Positions 22,691 through 37,600 of a stretch of DNA of 64,000 nucleotides are shown in pieces (positions within the stretch are counted from its first letter, which is position 1; the number at the start of each line of letters is the position of its first letter). Both the position numbers and the translations under genes were made by a program. The stretch is taken from NCBI GenBank assembly GCA_024138025.1, contig JAMXBD010000023.1, positions 1,736,001 through 1,800,000 of the forward strand, in the 5' to 3' direction. The notes below the pieces were generated by a model that was not told where the DNA came from, did no database searches, and worked only from the letters and a program-made list of their open reading frames with translations. This stretch comes from Combretum micranthum (Eukaryota > Streptophyta > Magnoliopsida > Myrtales > Combretaceae).

Positions 22691-25600
22691 ATGGCGGAAG
22701 CATCACCAAAGCTCCCGGTACGATTATTCAATCTATTGTCCTTCAATTTTGTGTGTTCTCTCGAAATTTTAATTTAGATTCTGCTGCACGAGTTTTCTCT
22801 ATTACTAGCTGTGAAAGTAGTAGATGCTGTCTTGTGTGACTTAGAATATTAATTTGGTTGTGTTAGATTTATTTAACGTATGAAGAAGTGTGATCGATGA
22901 AGATATGAAGGGATTAAATGAGATGAGTATTAAATGATGGAATTCAAGAGCAGGTTAGTAGAGGAAGTTTGTATAGAATGTGACATTCTCCTTAGCAACT
23001 AATATATCAATAAAAAAGGAAATGCGAATGACGAATTCTAATTCTAGTATTGGAGGACATTGTGGAATTAGATCTTTGTTCTTTTATAAAGCTTGATTAA
23101 CAATTTGTGGTGTGAGGTCTTCATATTGCCTGTATGTAGAGGTGAGGTGAATTGAGTGTTGGCAAATGGTTAAGTTGCTCATTTGGCTGCATGCATGTGT
23201 GTCATCCTCTGCAAACAAGATACCATTTGCTTCTCATTACATAACATTTAGGATTCATTCCATGTATACTGCACAAAATAGGGTATGATGTTTTTGATGA
23301 ATATGCATATGTCTTTTGTATTTTAAAAAAATAAAACTCCAAGCCTTTGCAAGTTTCTCTTTACTTGTGCTCCAACAAATCCAAATGCACTTGCTTTATG
23401 TTCTTCATCTTCTTCTTCTTCTTGTTCCTCCTCCTCCTCCTTCTCCTTTTATTGCAATTAATTGCAGATATGAGCAGTTTTCTCCCTTGACCACCTGTAA
23501 TTGAACAGAATGTGCATTCTGGAGCTAGCCATCGCAAGACCCTTACTTTTGTTTACCCTTAATTATTTTATTTTATCCTTAGTTTGTATTAGCACTCTTG
23601 GTTTAGAAGATGAGGGAAGCACAATTTAGATGGATTTTCTATGTACAAGGACGAAATTTAGGGGTATTGGTTAGATTTTATGATACTTTAGAGGTGATAT
23701 AATGAGGTTGAGGGAGACCAAGAATGACATGGAAAAGAGAAATGAAGAATGATACGGCATTTTAGGTGTTGATGAAAATATTTTCCATGATAGATTGTAG
23801 TTATGAAACAGGTTCAATATAGCAGACTTCACATAATGGAATATGGCTTGAGTGTTGTTATATTTTGCATTCTGTGAAATCATTCTCTTTCTTTCCTTTG
23901 CAGGATCATTCATTTGTTGCAACAAATGGGGCCCAAAAGAACATGTTTGATCTAGGTGAATTTGTTGGGGACTTGTCGATTGAGGATGATGCAGATAGGT
24001 GTGACTTATTACTGTTTTTTTCCTGTGTAGAACCATTATGGTATTAGATCATAGACATAAATGAGAATCCACGTGGAAATCCTCATTTACATGGTGGTAT
24101 TTTGGGCAGTGATGATATATCATTGGAAGGGCTTCAGCAAGAACTTGAAGAGTGCAAGATGATGATGTGAGTATTGTTAGCTATAAAGTCTCATCATGAT
24201 ATAGCATATGGCAGCCATAAACATATTGCTTATGGGAATTATTTGTGATTTTATTATTTGCTCCTCATACCTCTATTCACCTTGCTACTGGTTGACCTAA
24301 TATTTGTTTTATTTAGTGGTCCTTATGTGTAGTTTCGGTTAGAAGCTGGTTTGCTTTGAACAGTTATCTATAAACAGTGTCCGATCCCAGTATGTCCTGG
24401 CTTTCTATGCTTATTACCTTCATCAAGTCATTGATAACTTAAGAAAACTGGATTTTGTTATTTGCTCAATAGTTCTTTTTGTTTTTCCTTTCTCGGATTG
24501 TTAGGTTTTCTTCTGTCTTGCAAGAACTGAAACTTAACCATCTATGCTCCCTTCATTTGTGCAGGTAGTAACAAACATACTATCTGAAGGTACAAAACTA
24601 AGGGAGTATACGAAGGGGGTAGAGAACAATCTGCGAAAAGTCGAATTGGAGTCAATTCAGGTTCTATTTCATGCATACCGTGCTTACTAATGGAACAATT
24701 AAGATGTGTGAATGTACCTTTGTCTTTGCCCAGAATAATTTTCTTTCTTAATATCTTTCTATTACACTAGGTTTATGCAATGAGTAGGAAGTTGTGACCA
24801 CTATCCTTTTGCTTTAACATTAGAACTTTTGTCTCTATGGATGTTGACGCATGGTAACTCTAGACGGCATTGCTCTTGTTTTTACTATCCTATCTACCGT
24901 TTTTTGGGGGATTCTGATTATTTTCAGTCCGAAGCTTCGTATGACAATGGGGATATCTTAAAATTTTTCTAAATCTTGTGTTTTATTTATATACTTATCC
25001 ATTATTTTTATGAAATGTTTAAAACCAATCTTTAAGCTAGAGGCTCTTTGATTCAGATACACAGAGCAGTTGTTATGTATGTAACAGAGCAACTTACAGG
25101 ATAAATAGTGGTAGACCTTGGGTTGGGGCATGACAGGAATTCTTCAGCAACATTCTTTTGCTTTTTGAATATTCATTAATCATTTGGAATCTCTTGGTTT
25201 CTTCAACTCACCAATTCTTGAGATACTGTCTATATTATCTATTCACTAGTTGATGTGTAATAGCAATCCAAATTTAGAAACAGGTTTCAATAGTATAGGG
25301 AGGGAAGATGAAGGGATTTTGCGAAGAGCGTAAATTGTAAGTGTGAAGAATAAATTAACTGGAAGAGGGACTTGGGGGACCATTTGTCTTTTTCTGTTGC
25401 TTTCTTATAAGAGTTGAGGTTCTATCTAATAATGATTATTTACAGGACTATATAAAAGAAAGTGACAATCTTGTCTCTCTTCATGATCAAATTCGTGAAT
25501 GCGACAATATTTTGTCGCAGATGGAAACTCTCCTAAGTGGATTTCAGGTATCAAGCTATCAGCTAACACTTTATTTTCTACTGATTAGTATTGAGCTTCA

Positions 25601-28600
25601 ATGTTAACTTATATATAACATATAAGGGTTTACATGGTCTGCCGTTTTGCTAAGCATTCTAGTTGTAATCATATAAGAAGTCAAACAGTAGAAATTTGTA
25701 AGAAGCCATTTGTTGCCTGTGAAATGGATGGTATAATATAATATGTGATAATCTCCATTTTGGAAGAAGATACAGTTGACAGATAGATAAATGAATTTAC
25801 AAAAAATTGGACAACTTCTCAAAGGACAAGGGATACATAAAAAGAGAAGAGATGATTGTTTAAATGAGACTGCATAGGTGCAGTGATGTGCTAAGGGTAA
25901 AAGAAACTAATGTTCGATTACAGTGCTTTTGCTGTCAATATCCATCTTTTTGAATTGCAGGGTTCCTATTATACTTAATATTTGGACTTGTTTAATTTAA
26001 GTTATCAGCATTCTAAAATTATAATTAGTTATACACAAATCTTTCAAAACCAAAAATCAAAAGGAGCTATAAAGAGGAAGAGAGAGACCAGTTTTTGCAT
26101 TTGCTGTGATGATATAGATATATTTGCAATTGATACCAGTTTTTGCATTTGCTGTGATGATATAGATATATTTGCAATTGATGGCATGTAATATGTCTGT
26201 CATTCTATTTTCTTGATGTATGAAGATGCTTCTCAGGCTGAAATTGGTTCCATTAGTTCGGACATTAAGGTTCTTCAGGAGAAATCCATGGATATGGGAC
26301 TTAAGTTGAAGAATCGCAAGGTATATATTCTTCTTCTTTTTTTCCTACTCCTTTTTTCTTCTTTTCCGGGTTAGTTACATCTCATTTTTCATCACCTTCA
26401 ATGATTATAAGGATTCTACTATGTTAGATTATTGTCTTAAATTATTTATATTATTGGAGGATGCTGGAGCTTTTAATTGTATGTGAGAATTTAAGTATTC
26501 TAAAGGAGATCTGGGAAAATAGTGCCTCGAGAGCGACGGTGATATCTTTGATTGAGATTGCAGTTGCAATCATCCCAGTATGACCGATATTTTCAAGGAA
26601 ATCATTTTATATTGCAAAGAATCCTGGTTTTTCTGGTCTTACTGAGATGAATCATTGCCTCTTGGCAACATTTTTTCTCTATAGAGCATTTGAAAACGAT
26701 AGGTGATGGTGGGTTGGAGCAAATTTTTTAATGTTGGATTACTAACTGGTTAATGATATTAAGCAGGTGGCAGAATCAAAATTAGCAAAATTTGTAGAAG
26801 ACATCATTGTCCCTCCAAGAATGATTGACATTATTGTTGATGGAGAGGTAAATTAGCCCATTCTCTTCCTTCCAACTCATCTTTTATCTCTGTTTTAATC
26901 AGTCAGGCAATGATTTGGAGACCTACATAAGCTTTTCTTTCATTTAGGAGCCTGAAATTCCCTATCATGCAGGTGAATGATGAGTATATGAGAAGTCTGG
27001 AGATATTAAGTAAGAAGTTGAAGTTTATTGAAGTTGATCTCATGGTTAAGACATCTAAAGCGTTAAAAGATGTGCAGCCTGAACTTGAAAAGTTGAGACA
27101 GAAGGCAGTTTCAAAGGTATCTTGACTCATGGTAGACATCTTATGCTTGTTATTAAATGTGTGTATATGTACGCATTATCTTTAAATTTACAATCAGAAA
27201 TTTGCTTTTTAGTTGCCTACTCAACTTGGTCACACCCTAAAGGCTTAATCTAATGTAATTTCCTCTGGGCTTAGAAATGTAGGCTTCATCTTTTCTTAGC
27301 AACAGCTTACTTGAGTGGTATAATGTTCTCCATGTTAGAAATTCCTTGGGTCTTTAATTTTGTATGGAACATACAGAAGCAGTTTAAATCATTAAAAGAG
27401 TGGTTCTATGTGCAACTTTTTGGCAAGTTGCTGCTGCTCCAATCTGTTATGGTTCTAGGTTCTTTGCCTTATTTCTATTCGAAGCCTTTTATCTTTTTGT
27501 TGATGTAGATACAGTGCTTTATTTTGGTTGAAGATTCCAATTTACCATGCCATAATTTACTAATGGCGATTCTTATATAATTGTTGTGTTAAACATCTGA
27601 GCTATTGAATTTTCTTATTTGGTTTTAAATGTATCAGGTTGTTATTAGCATATTAGAACATTTAATTGTTTTATCTATCCATGACAAATTGAGTGGATTA
27701 ATTATAGATGGAAAACCCTTTACACATTCAATGACATTAAAACTTAAATAAGAAAATAGTTTTCAAGAAAATAATGGTATCATAATATTGTATGTGAAAA
27801 AAGCTTGCATGAAAATATAATTAGTACATCTTCTGTGATGTGCATGGTATTCTTCACTCCTCACTTAGAAGTTTGGCATTTCATCTTGAAGGTCTTTAAC
27901 TTTTTCTTGGTTATCTTATCTTCAATAGCAACTCCTGTTTTGCTAACTCTGACACTCCATTTAACCATGCCTTTCATCTGCAGATTTTACATGAGCTATT
28001 TTATTGTGACAGGTTTTTGAGTTCATTGTTCAAAAGCTCTATGCATTGAGAAAGCCAAAGACAAATATTCAGATTCTTCAGCAGAGTGTTCTTTTGAAGT
28101 ACAAGTAAGTTGTATATGCTCAGCTTATACAGATATTGACTATACATAAGTACGGTTGATGTTCCAGGGACATATAGACACCATTTTGCCTTTTGTTTTA
28201 TCCTACATTTTTTTTTTTTTTGTTATAAATATAATTCAACTTTGTATGCCACTGTTAACTTCAATACAATACAGATGGAAGTGTGGAGAGTAGAATACAC
28301 TCCTGAACATGGGTCTTATATGTGAAGCTGTATGCAGGATTTTTTTCCTTATTAATTTTGCTCATCTGAAAAAATCCCATCAAATGTTCTTGTGAATAGA
28401 GAGAAGAAAAAGAAACCTTTCAAAAATATTTTATTAGTGTAATAAATAATATATAGTACAAGTATATATACATGTACAAAAGACGTATATACCATTCTAA
28501 GCCATGTCGGATATATAAACATATATGTAACTCATCACTTACCCTCAAGTTGGAGCATGCAAATCATATACACCAAGCTTGTTTCAAATATATCCAATAC

Positions 28601-31600
28601 GAGAACCTTTACGAGATTTAGTCAAATATCAGCTAATTGATTATTTGAATTGACATGGTTAGTGATAATGCAGTCAGGATGATCTTTTCTCAAATGAAGT
28701 GATAGTGAATCTTTATATGTTTAGTCCTCTTATGAAAGACTGGATTAGAGGATATATGTAATGCAGCTTAGTTATCACAAATCAGCTTCATCTGTGATAT
28801 TTTACAAAATTTTAACTCCAAAGAGTAATTGTTTCAACCAAATGAGCTCACAAGTTGCCAAGGCTATGGCATGGTATTCTGTTTGCACTTGACCTAGCCA
28901 TAATATCTTGCTTTTTACTTTTCATAATATTAGGCTACCTCCAATAAGTACACAATAACCAAAAGTAAATTGTTTATCAAATTGAGAACTTGTTCAGTCA
29001 GCATCACAATATCCAATTACTTAAGAATGACCGCGATTACTTAAGAATGACCACAATCTTTATATAGTAGACTTCTACCTAGAGCACTTTAATATATTGC
29101 TGACAAGTGACAACTGTGTTCCAATGACTTGTACAATGGGATTGGAGAAATTGGCTAACAACACTAATTGCAAAGGATATATTAGATAACTAATTCTGCT
29201 AACCAACTGATGGTATCTACAAGGACCTGCAAATGACTCTCCCTGCCCTAGTAACAATTTCACATTGGGATCCATTGGAGAATCTGTAGACTTGCAATTA
29301 AGCTCGCTTTCTTCTAGAATATCTAAAGCATATTTTCTTTGAGAAATTACTATACCAAAACAGAATGAGCAATTTCTATGCCAAGAAAGTACTTTAATAA
29401 GCCAAAATCCTTGGTCTAGAAATGTTTGAAAGATGTGCCTTTAAGCGATTAGTACCATCTTGATTATCACCAATTATGACAATATCATCTATATACACTG
29501 TTAAGTAAATGCATTGTCCCTTAGATGTGTGCTTATAGAAAACTGAATTATCAGATGTGTTGCCAATCATACCAAACTCTACTACTACAGCACTAAACTA
29601 GCTGAACCAAGCATGTAGAAATTGTTTCAAACCATAACGTGAGCCTTGAAGTTTACATAATAGATTAGACTCTCCTTAAGCAAGACAACTAGGCGATTGC
29701 TCCATATAAATCTCTTCTTGGAGTTCACCATGGAGAAATGCATTTTTAATGTCTAGTTGGTATAAAGGCTAATATTTCATAGCTGCAATGGATAGAAGCA
29801 AGCGAACATAGGACATTTTAGCTACAGGAGAAAATGTATCAACATAATCCAAACCATACACCTGAGTATAACTCTTAACAACCAAGTGAGCGTTAAGTTG
29901 ATCAACTTTACCATCAGGATCAACCTTTATAGCATAAAACCGACACCCAATGAGAGATTTACTAGGAGGTAACAGAACTAAATCCTAAGTACCACTTGTA
30001 TGCAAAGTGGTCATCGCTCTACCATCGCTTGTGTCTACCCTGGATCTGACAGAGCCTCACTCACAATTTTAGGAACAGAAATGGAAAACAAAGATGAAAC
30101 AACGGTACAATAGGATGGGGATAATCGGTGATAGTTAAGACAATTGTAAATGGGGTAAGGATTACAAGTGGAACGGTTACTTTCTGAGGGCTATGGGGAG
30201 GTCTACTTCAGGTAGGTCCTTGGCAGGTGGAGACGTTGGATCAGAAGGTGAGTCAACATGAACCTTTAAAAAATGTGTGTGTAATGAAGGTGGGTGTCGA
30301 AAGCGCCAATGGTAAGCCTATAATGGTGGAAAGGAAGGAATGGAATCAGAAGCAACAAGGACAGGCTCAGGAAGAGTTAACTAAGATGGAATAGGGAAGA
30401 CCTCAGACATAGGGCTTTTAGAGGAGGATGAGGAATAAATGGAAGAAGATTAAAAAATGTAACATCAGGGGAACAGAGAGTAGCGATGAGTAATGGGTGA
30501 ATAACACTTGTAACCTTTTTGATGTTTGGAGTAACCATTGGAAATGCACTTGATGGAATGTGCTGATAGTTTATCCTGACTCAAAGACATATTATGAACA
30601 AAACATGTGTAGCCAAAGATATGTAATGGAAGAGCATACAACGGTTGATCAGGGAATAAGATCGTGAGGAATTTTGTGCTAAAGAACAAAAGAAGACATT
30701 CTGTTAATGCAATAACAAGTAGCAAGAATGGCATTAGCTTAGAAACGAGTGGGTACATGATGGTGTAAAAGACGTACGAGCAATTTCAGTTAGATTCATT
30801 TTTATACTCAGCAACTTTGTTTTGTTGAGGTGTGTAAGCACAAAAGGATTGATGTAAAATGCCATGAGAGGACAAAAATTTAGTAAATAGGGTAGAAAAG
30901 TATTCAGGAACATTGTTAATGCGCAAAATTTGTATAGATGTATTAAATTGTGTTTTGATTTCAGCACAAAATGATTCAAAAATTGAAAATAATTTAAAGC
31001 GACTTCTCATTAAATATAACAAGTACAGTGCGAATAGTCATCAATAAAGGTTACAAAGTACTAAATCCCAAAACTAACTCGACACGACTAGGGCTCCAAA
31101 TATCAAAGTGAACAACAGAAAAGGAGAGGCAACCTGATTATCGACTCGCTTAGGAAAGGAATTTCTAGACTGTCTCCCTAGTTGACAAGACTCATAAGAC
31201 AAATGAGATAAATGAGGAACCATATTCTGAAGCTTAGAGAGACTAGGATGACCAAACGATTGCGAAGAAAAGCTGGAGATACGATAGCAGAACATGCAAT
31301 AGAAGTATTGGAGGATTTGTGAGGTAGTAAAGCCCTTAACCCACATCTCATGTTAACCGTTTGTCCTGTACTGAGGGATTGAAAGATAATAGAATGAGAG
31401 TCCAATTTAATAGAATAGTTTAGAGCATGAGTGACCTTACTAATAGAGACAAGATTAAAAGAACAATGTGGAATATAAAGAATACACTCCCAAGTCAAAG
31501 ATGGTAAGGATTGTGCACTACTTACAGCTTTAGCTATTGCGTTTGAACCATTAGCTATAATCACAGAAGGTAATGAGGCAGATTTTGAAAAGTGAGAAAA

Positions 31601-34600
31601 AAGATGAGGATTACTAGAAATGTGTTCAGAAGCACTAGAATCAACTACCCAAGGACCTAGAGAGGAAGTTTGAGTAAGACATGCAACGAAATTACCATCG
31701 TGGGCAAGGGAAGCAGATAAGGACTACTGTGAAGCTTGATACTGAAGATAATTCTTAAGATCAACTCCAAAGAAGGAGAGATTCGCTATGTTGTCCATTA
31801 GAAGATATAGGATTGGTATTCTGAATGATATTATACCATGGAGGGTGTCCATGCAACTTATGACACTTATCCTATAACCCACCGATGACACTAGGTACAC
31901 CTAGGACAATTTCCCCTATTACCTCACGATCTCCCTTTTGTTCTTCTCTTGTATTTATATGAACTTTGGAAGCCATCTGAGAAGCTAAAGCTAAAATATC
32001 TATAGGAGAAGAACCTTGCAAGGATGCATTAGAAACTAATGATACTTGGAAAAGGCAAGAGAAAACTTCATCCATAGTCGGTACAGTAACACTAGCCAGT
32101 ATTTGATCACGAACTAAAGTAAGATCAGGACCAAGGATAGCAAGAATGCAAACCATGGAAAATTTGTCTCTTTGAGTTAAATCATTCTTGATAGACTGAC
32201 CAGGAGGGAGTGAAGAATTGTACTCAGCCTTAATAGATGCCCATCTATCAAGGAAATCAGTTACAGATATACCCGTCTTAAATTAGGCAAATCAGATATC
32301 ATTGAGTACAAACGTTGATATCATTAGTATAAAGAGCCTTTGTCTGAATTCAAACATCATGACAATTAGTATAATGATTATAAATTAGATAAAGAGAGAG
32401 ATCAATATATTGCCACAAAAGATTCGGTAATAAAGCATCGGCTCTCAACCATTGATCCCTATTCTTTAATACAACATCTGGTGTAGTAATCAAATGGTCG
32501 TGTAGAACCTGACCCATACACTATAATTCAACAGCCTTTGACCAAGAGATGTAATTGGAACTCCCTAGTAGTTTTTCTATTGCAATAGTCGAGGCTAGGG
32601 ATGAGAAGCTCAAAAAAGGACCGGATGCTAAGGACAAACCACCGGTAGTCATGTTAGGATGGAGACAACCCTTAAGAAGAGTTAAAAAATCATTGGTAGA
32701 CAATTGATGGTGGTGATTGACTACAACGGTGCGGCAAAAAGCCTGGCGTTTTTGTGTTTGGACGGCCAATCCTTAACAAAGAAGAAGAGCCGTCAGGTGT
32801 TACAAGAAACGGCTGAAAAAGCAAAATAAAAAAGAAAAGACAAGCAGCGATGGCAGCGGTGTAGTGTGTGGGGGCCTCCGGCGGTTGTCCTCTTGCATTA
32901 TGACGTTGGAGAAGGGAGGAACACGGTGATGTGATTGGATTTCAAATTTGACACCGTGAAGAGAGACAACACTCTTTGACAGCTGCTGGCGTTAGGGTTA
33001 GGGTTTGTGTTTGGGGTTTTTGTTTAAGTGATTTAGATGGTCTAAGGTTTCTCACCTCGTGGCTCTGATACTCTATGTGAATAGAGGGAAGAGAGAGAGA
33101 AACCTTTTGAAATACTTTATTAAAGTATAATAAAATAATATATAGTACAAGTATATATTCATGTACAAAGGACAGTATATGCTAGTCTAAGCCATGTGAG
33201 ATATACAGGCATATATATATATATAACTCAACAGTTGTCATATCCTCTTCCTTTTAATTCTCAAATTTCTATGAATTAGTGAATGATGCAGTTGGTTTTA
33301 CCTTTAACCAAGGAACTGTGTTAGTACAGGGGAACTAGGAGAGAGGATAAAGGGCTGCTTACTTTGAGATGAAAAACTCAATCCCAAATTTCTGCATTTC
33401 TGTGCTGATAAAGTCATTGTAAATTTAGTTCTTGCTATCCTAGAGTTTCAGCTATGAATATGCTAACACTTTTTCTGCTTAAGCTTGAATGTACTAAGAT
33501 AGCATGTAGTGGACCTGACTTTCTGATATACATTGTTTTGATTCGTGTTACTTTGTACCCAGGACTGGGGACTTGTGTATAAAAATGCAATATGGTGAAT
33601 AAAAAATAAAATTTTGATGGGAACAAAGACATATTCTTATATTTGAAGAAATTAATCAATTATATGGACGCTTTTTGCACATTATATGTATTTATTGCCT
33701 CTAGCTGATAGAAATTTTTTCTGTTGTTTTCAGTATTTTGTAGACTGTTTTAATTATATGTGTCCGTATTACTGTCTTACTGAGATGTAGCAGTATTTGC
33801 TCTTTGCACAATCTAGCAAAATTGATGGCTATGTGAACTTTGCAGATACATTATCATCTTCTTGAAGGAGCATGGCAAGGAGGTATATCTTGAGGTTCGC
33901 AGTGCGTATATAGACACCATGAATAAGGTATCATCAATTGTTTCTATCAGTTTTCTGAATGAATTTGGGACAGAATTGTGAATCATAGTGGTTCATGCAC
34001 ATGTTTCTTGATCATTTTCTCTATATGCCTTCTGCACCTGTGTTTTGCTTAAGAACAACAAAACCAAATATAGGACAGCACTAATCATATCTTTGAAACT
34101 TAGTGAATATATTTCTGAAAATTCCCTTCCCAATTTGATGATTGTAACCCAGCAAAGGTTTCCCGTGAAGATAAGGAAAGTCTTTTAAGTATTCAAATTT
34201 CAAGTACTTTTCTCCACACTTAGAACTGTTACATTAATGACTCTGTATCTTTGTTTTGTGACTTTAAACTGTTGAATATACTTTAACCATCTACTATCTA
34301 TTTATCTATTTTGTCAAATGCTCCTTTTCAGTTTAATTATTGCCTAGTGCCTGCGTGCCTAATGCCTGTTATGTTTTCTTTTAATGTTTCTGTTCTGTGC
34401 AAGCCACCTTTTGGGACTACAGAAAACTTTTGTGCTGCTAAGCTTAATGTTAAATTTTGAAAGGATGTCTCCAAAGAACCTTATAATGAAGGAAGGATGA
34501 CTTGCACTTTTTCAGCACATGGAGTGCATTGGGGATATTAACATGCACAGGCATATCTCTAGAAGGCTTTTCTCATTTGGATGACCCTCTCCTTTTAGAC

Positions 34601-37600
34601 ATGTTTGATTCAACACATTCATTATCAAGATACTATCTTCTAGGAGCATCATGTTCCAATTAAAGTATATTTCATGTAGTTATTCAATGTCCTGTAGTCC
34701 TTTATGCAATGGTTTTGAAACAATAAATATTAAATGTGGATGTAACTATGTTCTGTGCAGAGATATTCTACTCTTTTCCCATACAGAATACAGTATAAGC
34801 AGTGAATTATTTTACCACACCACAAGTGATGGAAGTTTGAGATTTTTTATAATTAGTGTGTCCTAATGACTGAATTCACTGATTTTTTTATAATTTACAC
34901 CCATTACCTAACTAAAATGTTAAAATTTGAGATGTGGGTATGATTTCATATCTATCTTTTATCACTCTTAGACGTGGACTAAGATATTGATTGAGACATA
35001 AGTAAATGAAACTGAAAACCTCTTGCTTTGGTATGATAGTAAATTTAGGTCCAAATCCAGTCCAACTGTTGAAGCTTCAAGATGCATGTATGATTCATTT
35101 ATCCATTCTCTACATTTTAGCAAATTTTCTTACAAACTGCTTTTACCTTTCTAACATTTCTTTTCTTAACCTTGAATAGATTCATTGTGAATTTCAGGTA
35201 ATAACTGATTTTGCATGTGTCACAGGTTCTGAGTGCACATTTCCGTGCTTACATTCAAGCACTGGAAAAGTTACAATTAGACATAGCAACAGCCAGTGAT
35301 TTGATTGGTGTCGAGGCCAGGACTGCAAGTCTATTTTACAGAGGACGAGAACCATTAAAGAACCGGTCTGCGGTTTTTGCTCTGGGGGACAGGATTAACA
35401 TATTGAAGGTTCAGTGCTCAAATTGAAAATCATAGCTTTCATTTAATTATTTTCTACATGTTGAGTTTGTCTAGGCTGTTAAATTGTCCACAGAATGAAG
35501 AAAAGTGACATTTTAATTGGGTCTTATAAAAATTTAAGAAATAATCTGGAGGCTGCTGAAAATTGCACATGAAGATTTATTCACATGTTTTTGTAGGCAC
35601 AGTTTGTCTCCTTTCATATTCACCTTCTTGGTATCTGTAAAAGATTCCATAATCCTTTTCTTAATTATTTTACCACTTGCTCTTGTGGATTCAGGAAATT
35701 GACCAGCCTGCATTGATTCCACATATTGCTGAAGCAAGCTCCCTCAAGTATCCTTATGAAGTTCTCTTTAGGAGCATACACAAGCTTCTGATGGATACTG
35801 CAACTTCTGAGTACTTTCTCTGTGGCTTCATGTCACCCTCATAGTTTATGTACTTGAGTAATTTGTTGTAGGATGTGAACGAATTAGTTGCCACTTTGTA
35901 GGTACCTCTTCTGTGGTGACTTCTTTGGAGAAGAATCCATATTCTATGAAATTTTTGCAGGTTGGTTTCCAACTGCAAATTTAAGGTTTTGGGAATTCCC
36001 ACTTTCCACCTCCACAGCCCAATGCTGCAGCAAAACATCATAAAGAAATATTTGCAACTTTATGGAATTGACCCCTCTTTTGTTTTTCCTCTCAGCATCA
36101 AAAATTCAAAATGCTTTACCTCGTCCATTATCTAGGTTCAATAAATATGATGTCTTAAAAAGATCAGAACATGTGGAGTTTATCCTGCTTATTCATGCAT
36201 CAAATTTAATATGTTTTGGAAATCTGTCAAACATCATCTAAGTATAAAATATATATTATTCTAAACAGGCCCATTTGCTGTCATGGATGAACATTTTTCT
36301 ACAATACTTCCAAATTGTTATGATGCCATTGGCCTGATGCTCATGATAAGAATCACACATCAACACCAGGTAATTGAATCTTCTCTTGTGTTACCATTTC
36401 TCTTTCCATCTTTATATAACCTACTTGGAAAGCACTATAGCATAAGCTTTTGAAGAACTCAATGCTGTCTTCATATTGATAGATGGTATCTCTTATGCAT
36501 GATCTTGTATTGGGATGGGTATCCCTGTTTCACCATCTATACAAATGCCTTCTCTTTGGTGAAAAAGGATCAATAGTTGTTTAATTTGAGCATTAATGAA
36601 TTCTTGGGCAAATCACTATTTTACCAACAAAACTGTATGTATAAATATAACCTGCACACTCTAAAAACCTTTTTTTTTTCTATATTTCTACAGATTTTTC
36701 CTAAGAGTTGACAAGTAAGAAATTTTGACGATCCATTCCCCTCCAGTACTCCTGATTGGAGGAAATCAATTAATCGGCCAATTCTTTAGGATTTTGGAGC
36801 AAAAAACATGTTTTTGGGATTTCAGTGTATACACATGACCAATAATTCTAGAGTTCATGGAAAAATGTCTACAAAAAGAAAATTCTATTTCTTCATAAAT
36901 CAACCATCACAACCCCTATTCCCCCCCCACCCCCCCACCCCAACAATATTCTTTCCAACAGAAAAAGAAAACAGGCTTTGTGCATTTTTCTCCTTTTCTT
37001 TGCTTAGTTTATTTTCAGTTTGTTAGTCAAAGTTTCTTCATTCTTGCTTGTGATTATCAAGTCCTTTGCTTAAAGATTGTTGTCTTGGTTTTCAAAGAAT
37101 TTTGCTTTTGGTTCTTGCTATATTCTTCCAGATTTTGTTTTACCCCCTTTTCCTCTTACCATGACCCTACAAACCTTCCTTCCCCATTCACATAAATGTC
37201 CCTTTCCTCCTCATTCTTCAAAAAGCCTAGTTGGACCAAAGTCCAAAAATCAACCTATGTCAACCCTTCCTCCCCATCCTTGTCCCTTCTAAGCGACCCT
37301 TGTTGCTTCTGAGGGAAAAAGGTAATCCTTTGACCATCTTTTGTATTTTAGTGGTTTATTCTAGTTTCATTGGTGTAAATATTGGATTGCTCTTATCGTG
37401 CGTTACTGGTTGTATTTCTTCACTTTTTGGGTGATTAATGAATCAATTATTTTACCAAATAAAAAGGCCAAAATAATCCTAAGAAAAAAGGTGATTTTTT
37501 TAGGTGCACAACTTTTTGTTAGATGATACAGGTTCTTCTTGTCAAAGCCAGTTGGCCAAGTAGGATATGGCTAATAGACCTTTGATCCTTGCCCCTTCTT

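Larger units (their letters stand above)
28391..33233 (-). mobile_element. Ty1/copia retrotransposon in VPS52 intron 9
   Basis: This 4.84-kb reverse-strand element has short LTRs: 28391-28537 (minus-strand 3' LTR) and 33076-33233 (5' LTR). Both run TGTGAATAGAG … on the plus strand and end AACTCA(A/T)CA. A primer-binding site complementary to initiator tRNA-Met (minus strand GTATCAGAGCCA, 33060-33071) lies four bases from the 5' LTR. A purine tract (minus strand ACTTGAGGGTAAG, 28538-28550) abuts the 3' LTR. Flanks GTTCT (28386-28390) and GTTGT (33234-33238) look like a 5-bp duplication with one change. Gag, GAG-pre-integrase, integrase, reverse transcriptase and RNase H remnants occur in copia order. 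Short LTRs of about 150 bp suggest an Ale/Retrofit-type lineage (inference). The element opposes VPS52 transcription and enlarges the intron to 5.7 kb. Confidence 0.9.

Noticed and set aside
31872..32156. Independent small gene on the minus strand
   Set aside because: It is part of the copia gag region, between the LTRs, and collinear with the gag reading upstream.
36808..37434. Overlapping plus-strand ORFs as an intronic gene
   Set aside because: Low-complexity Pro/Phe/Ser readings in pyrimidine-rich intron sequence, in several competing frames.
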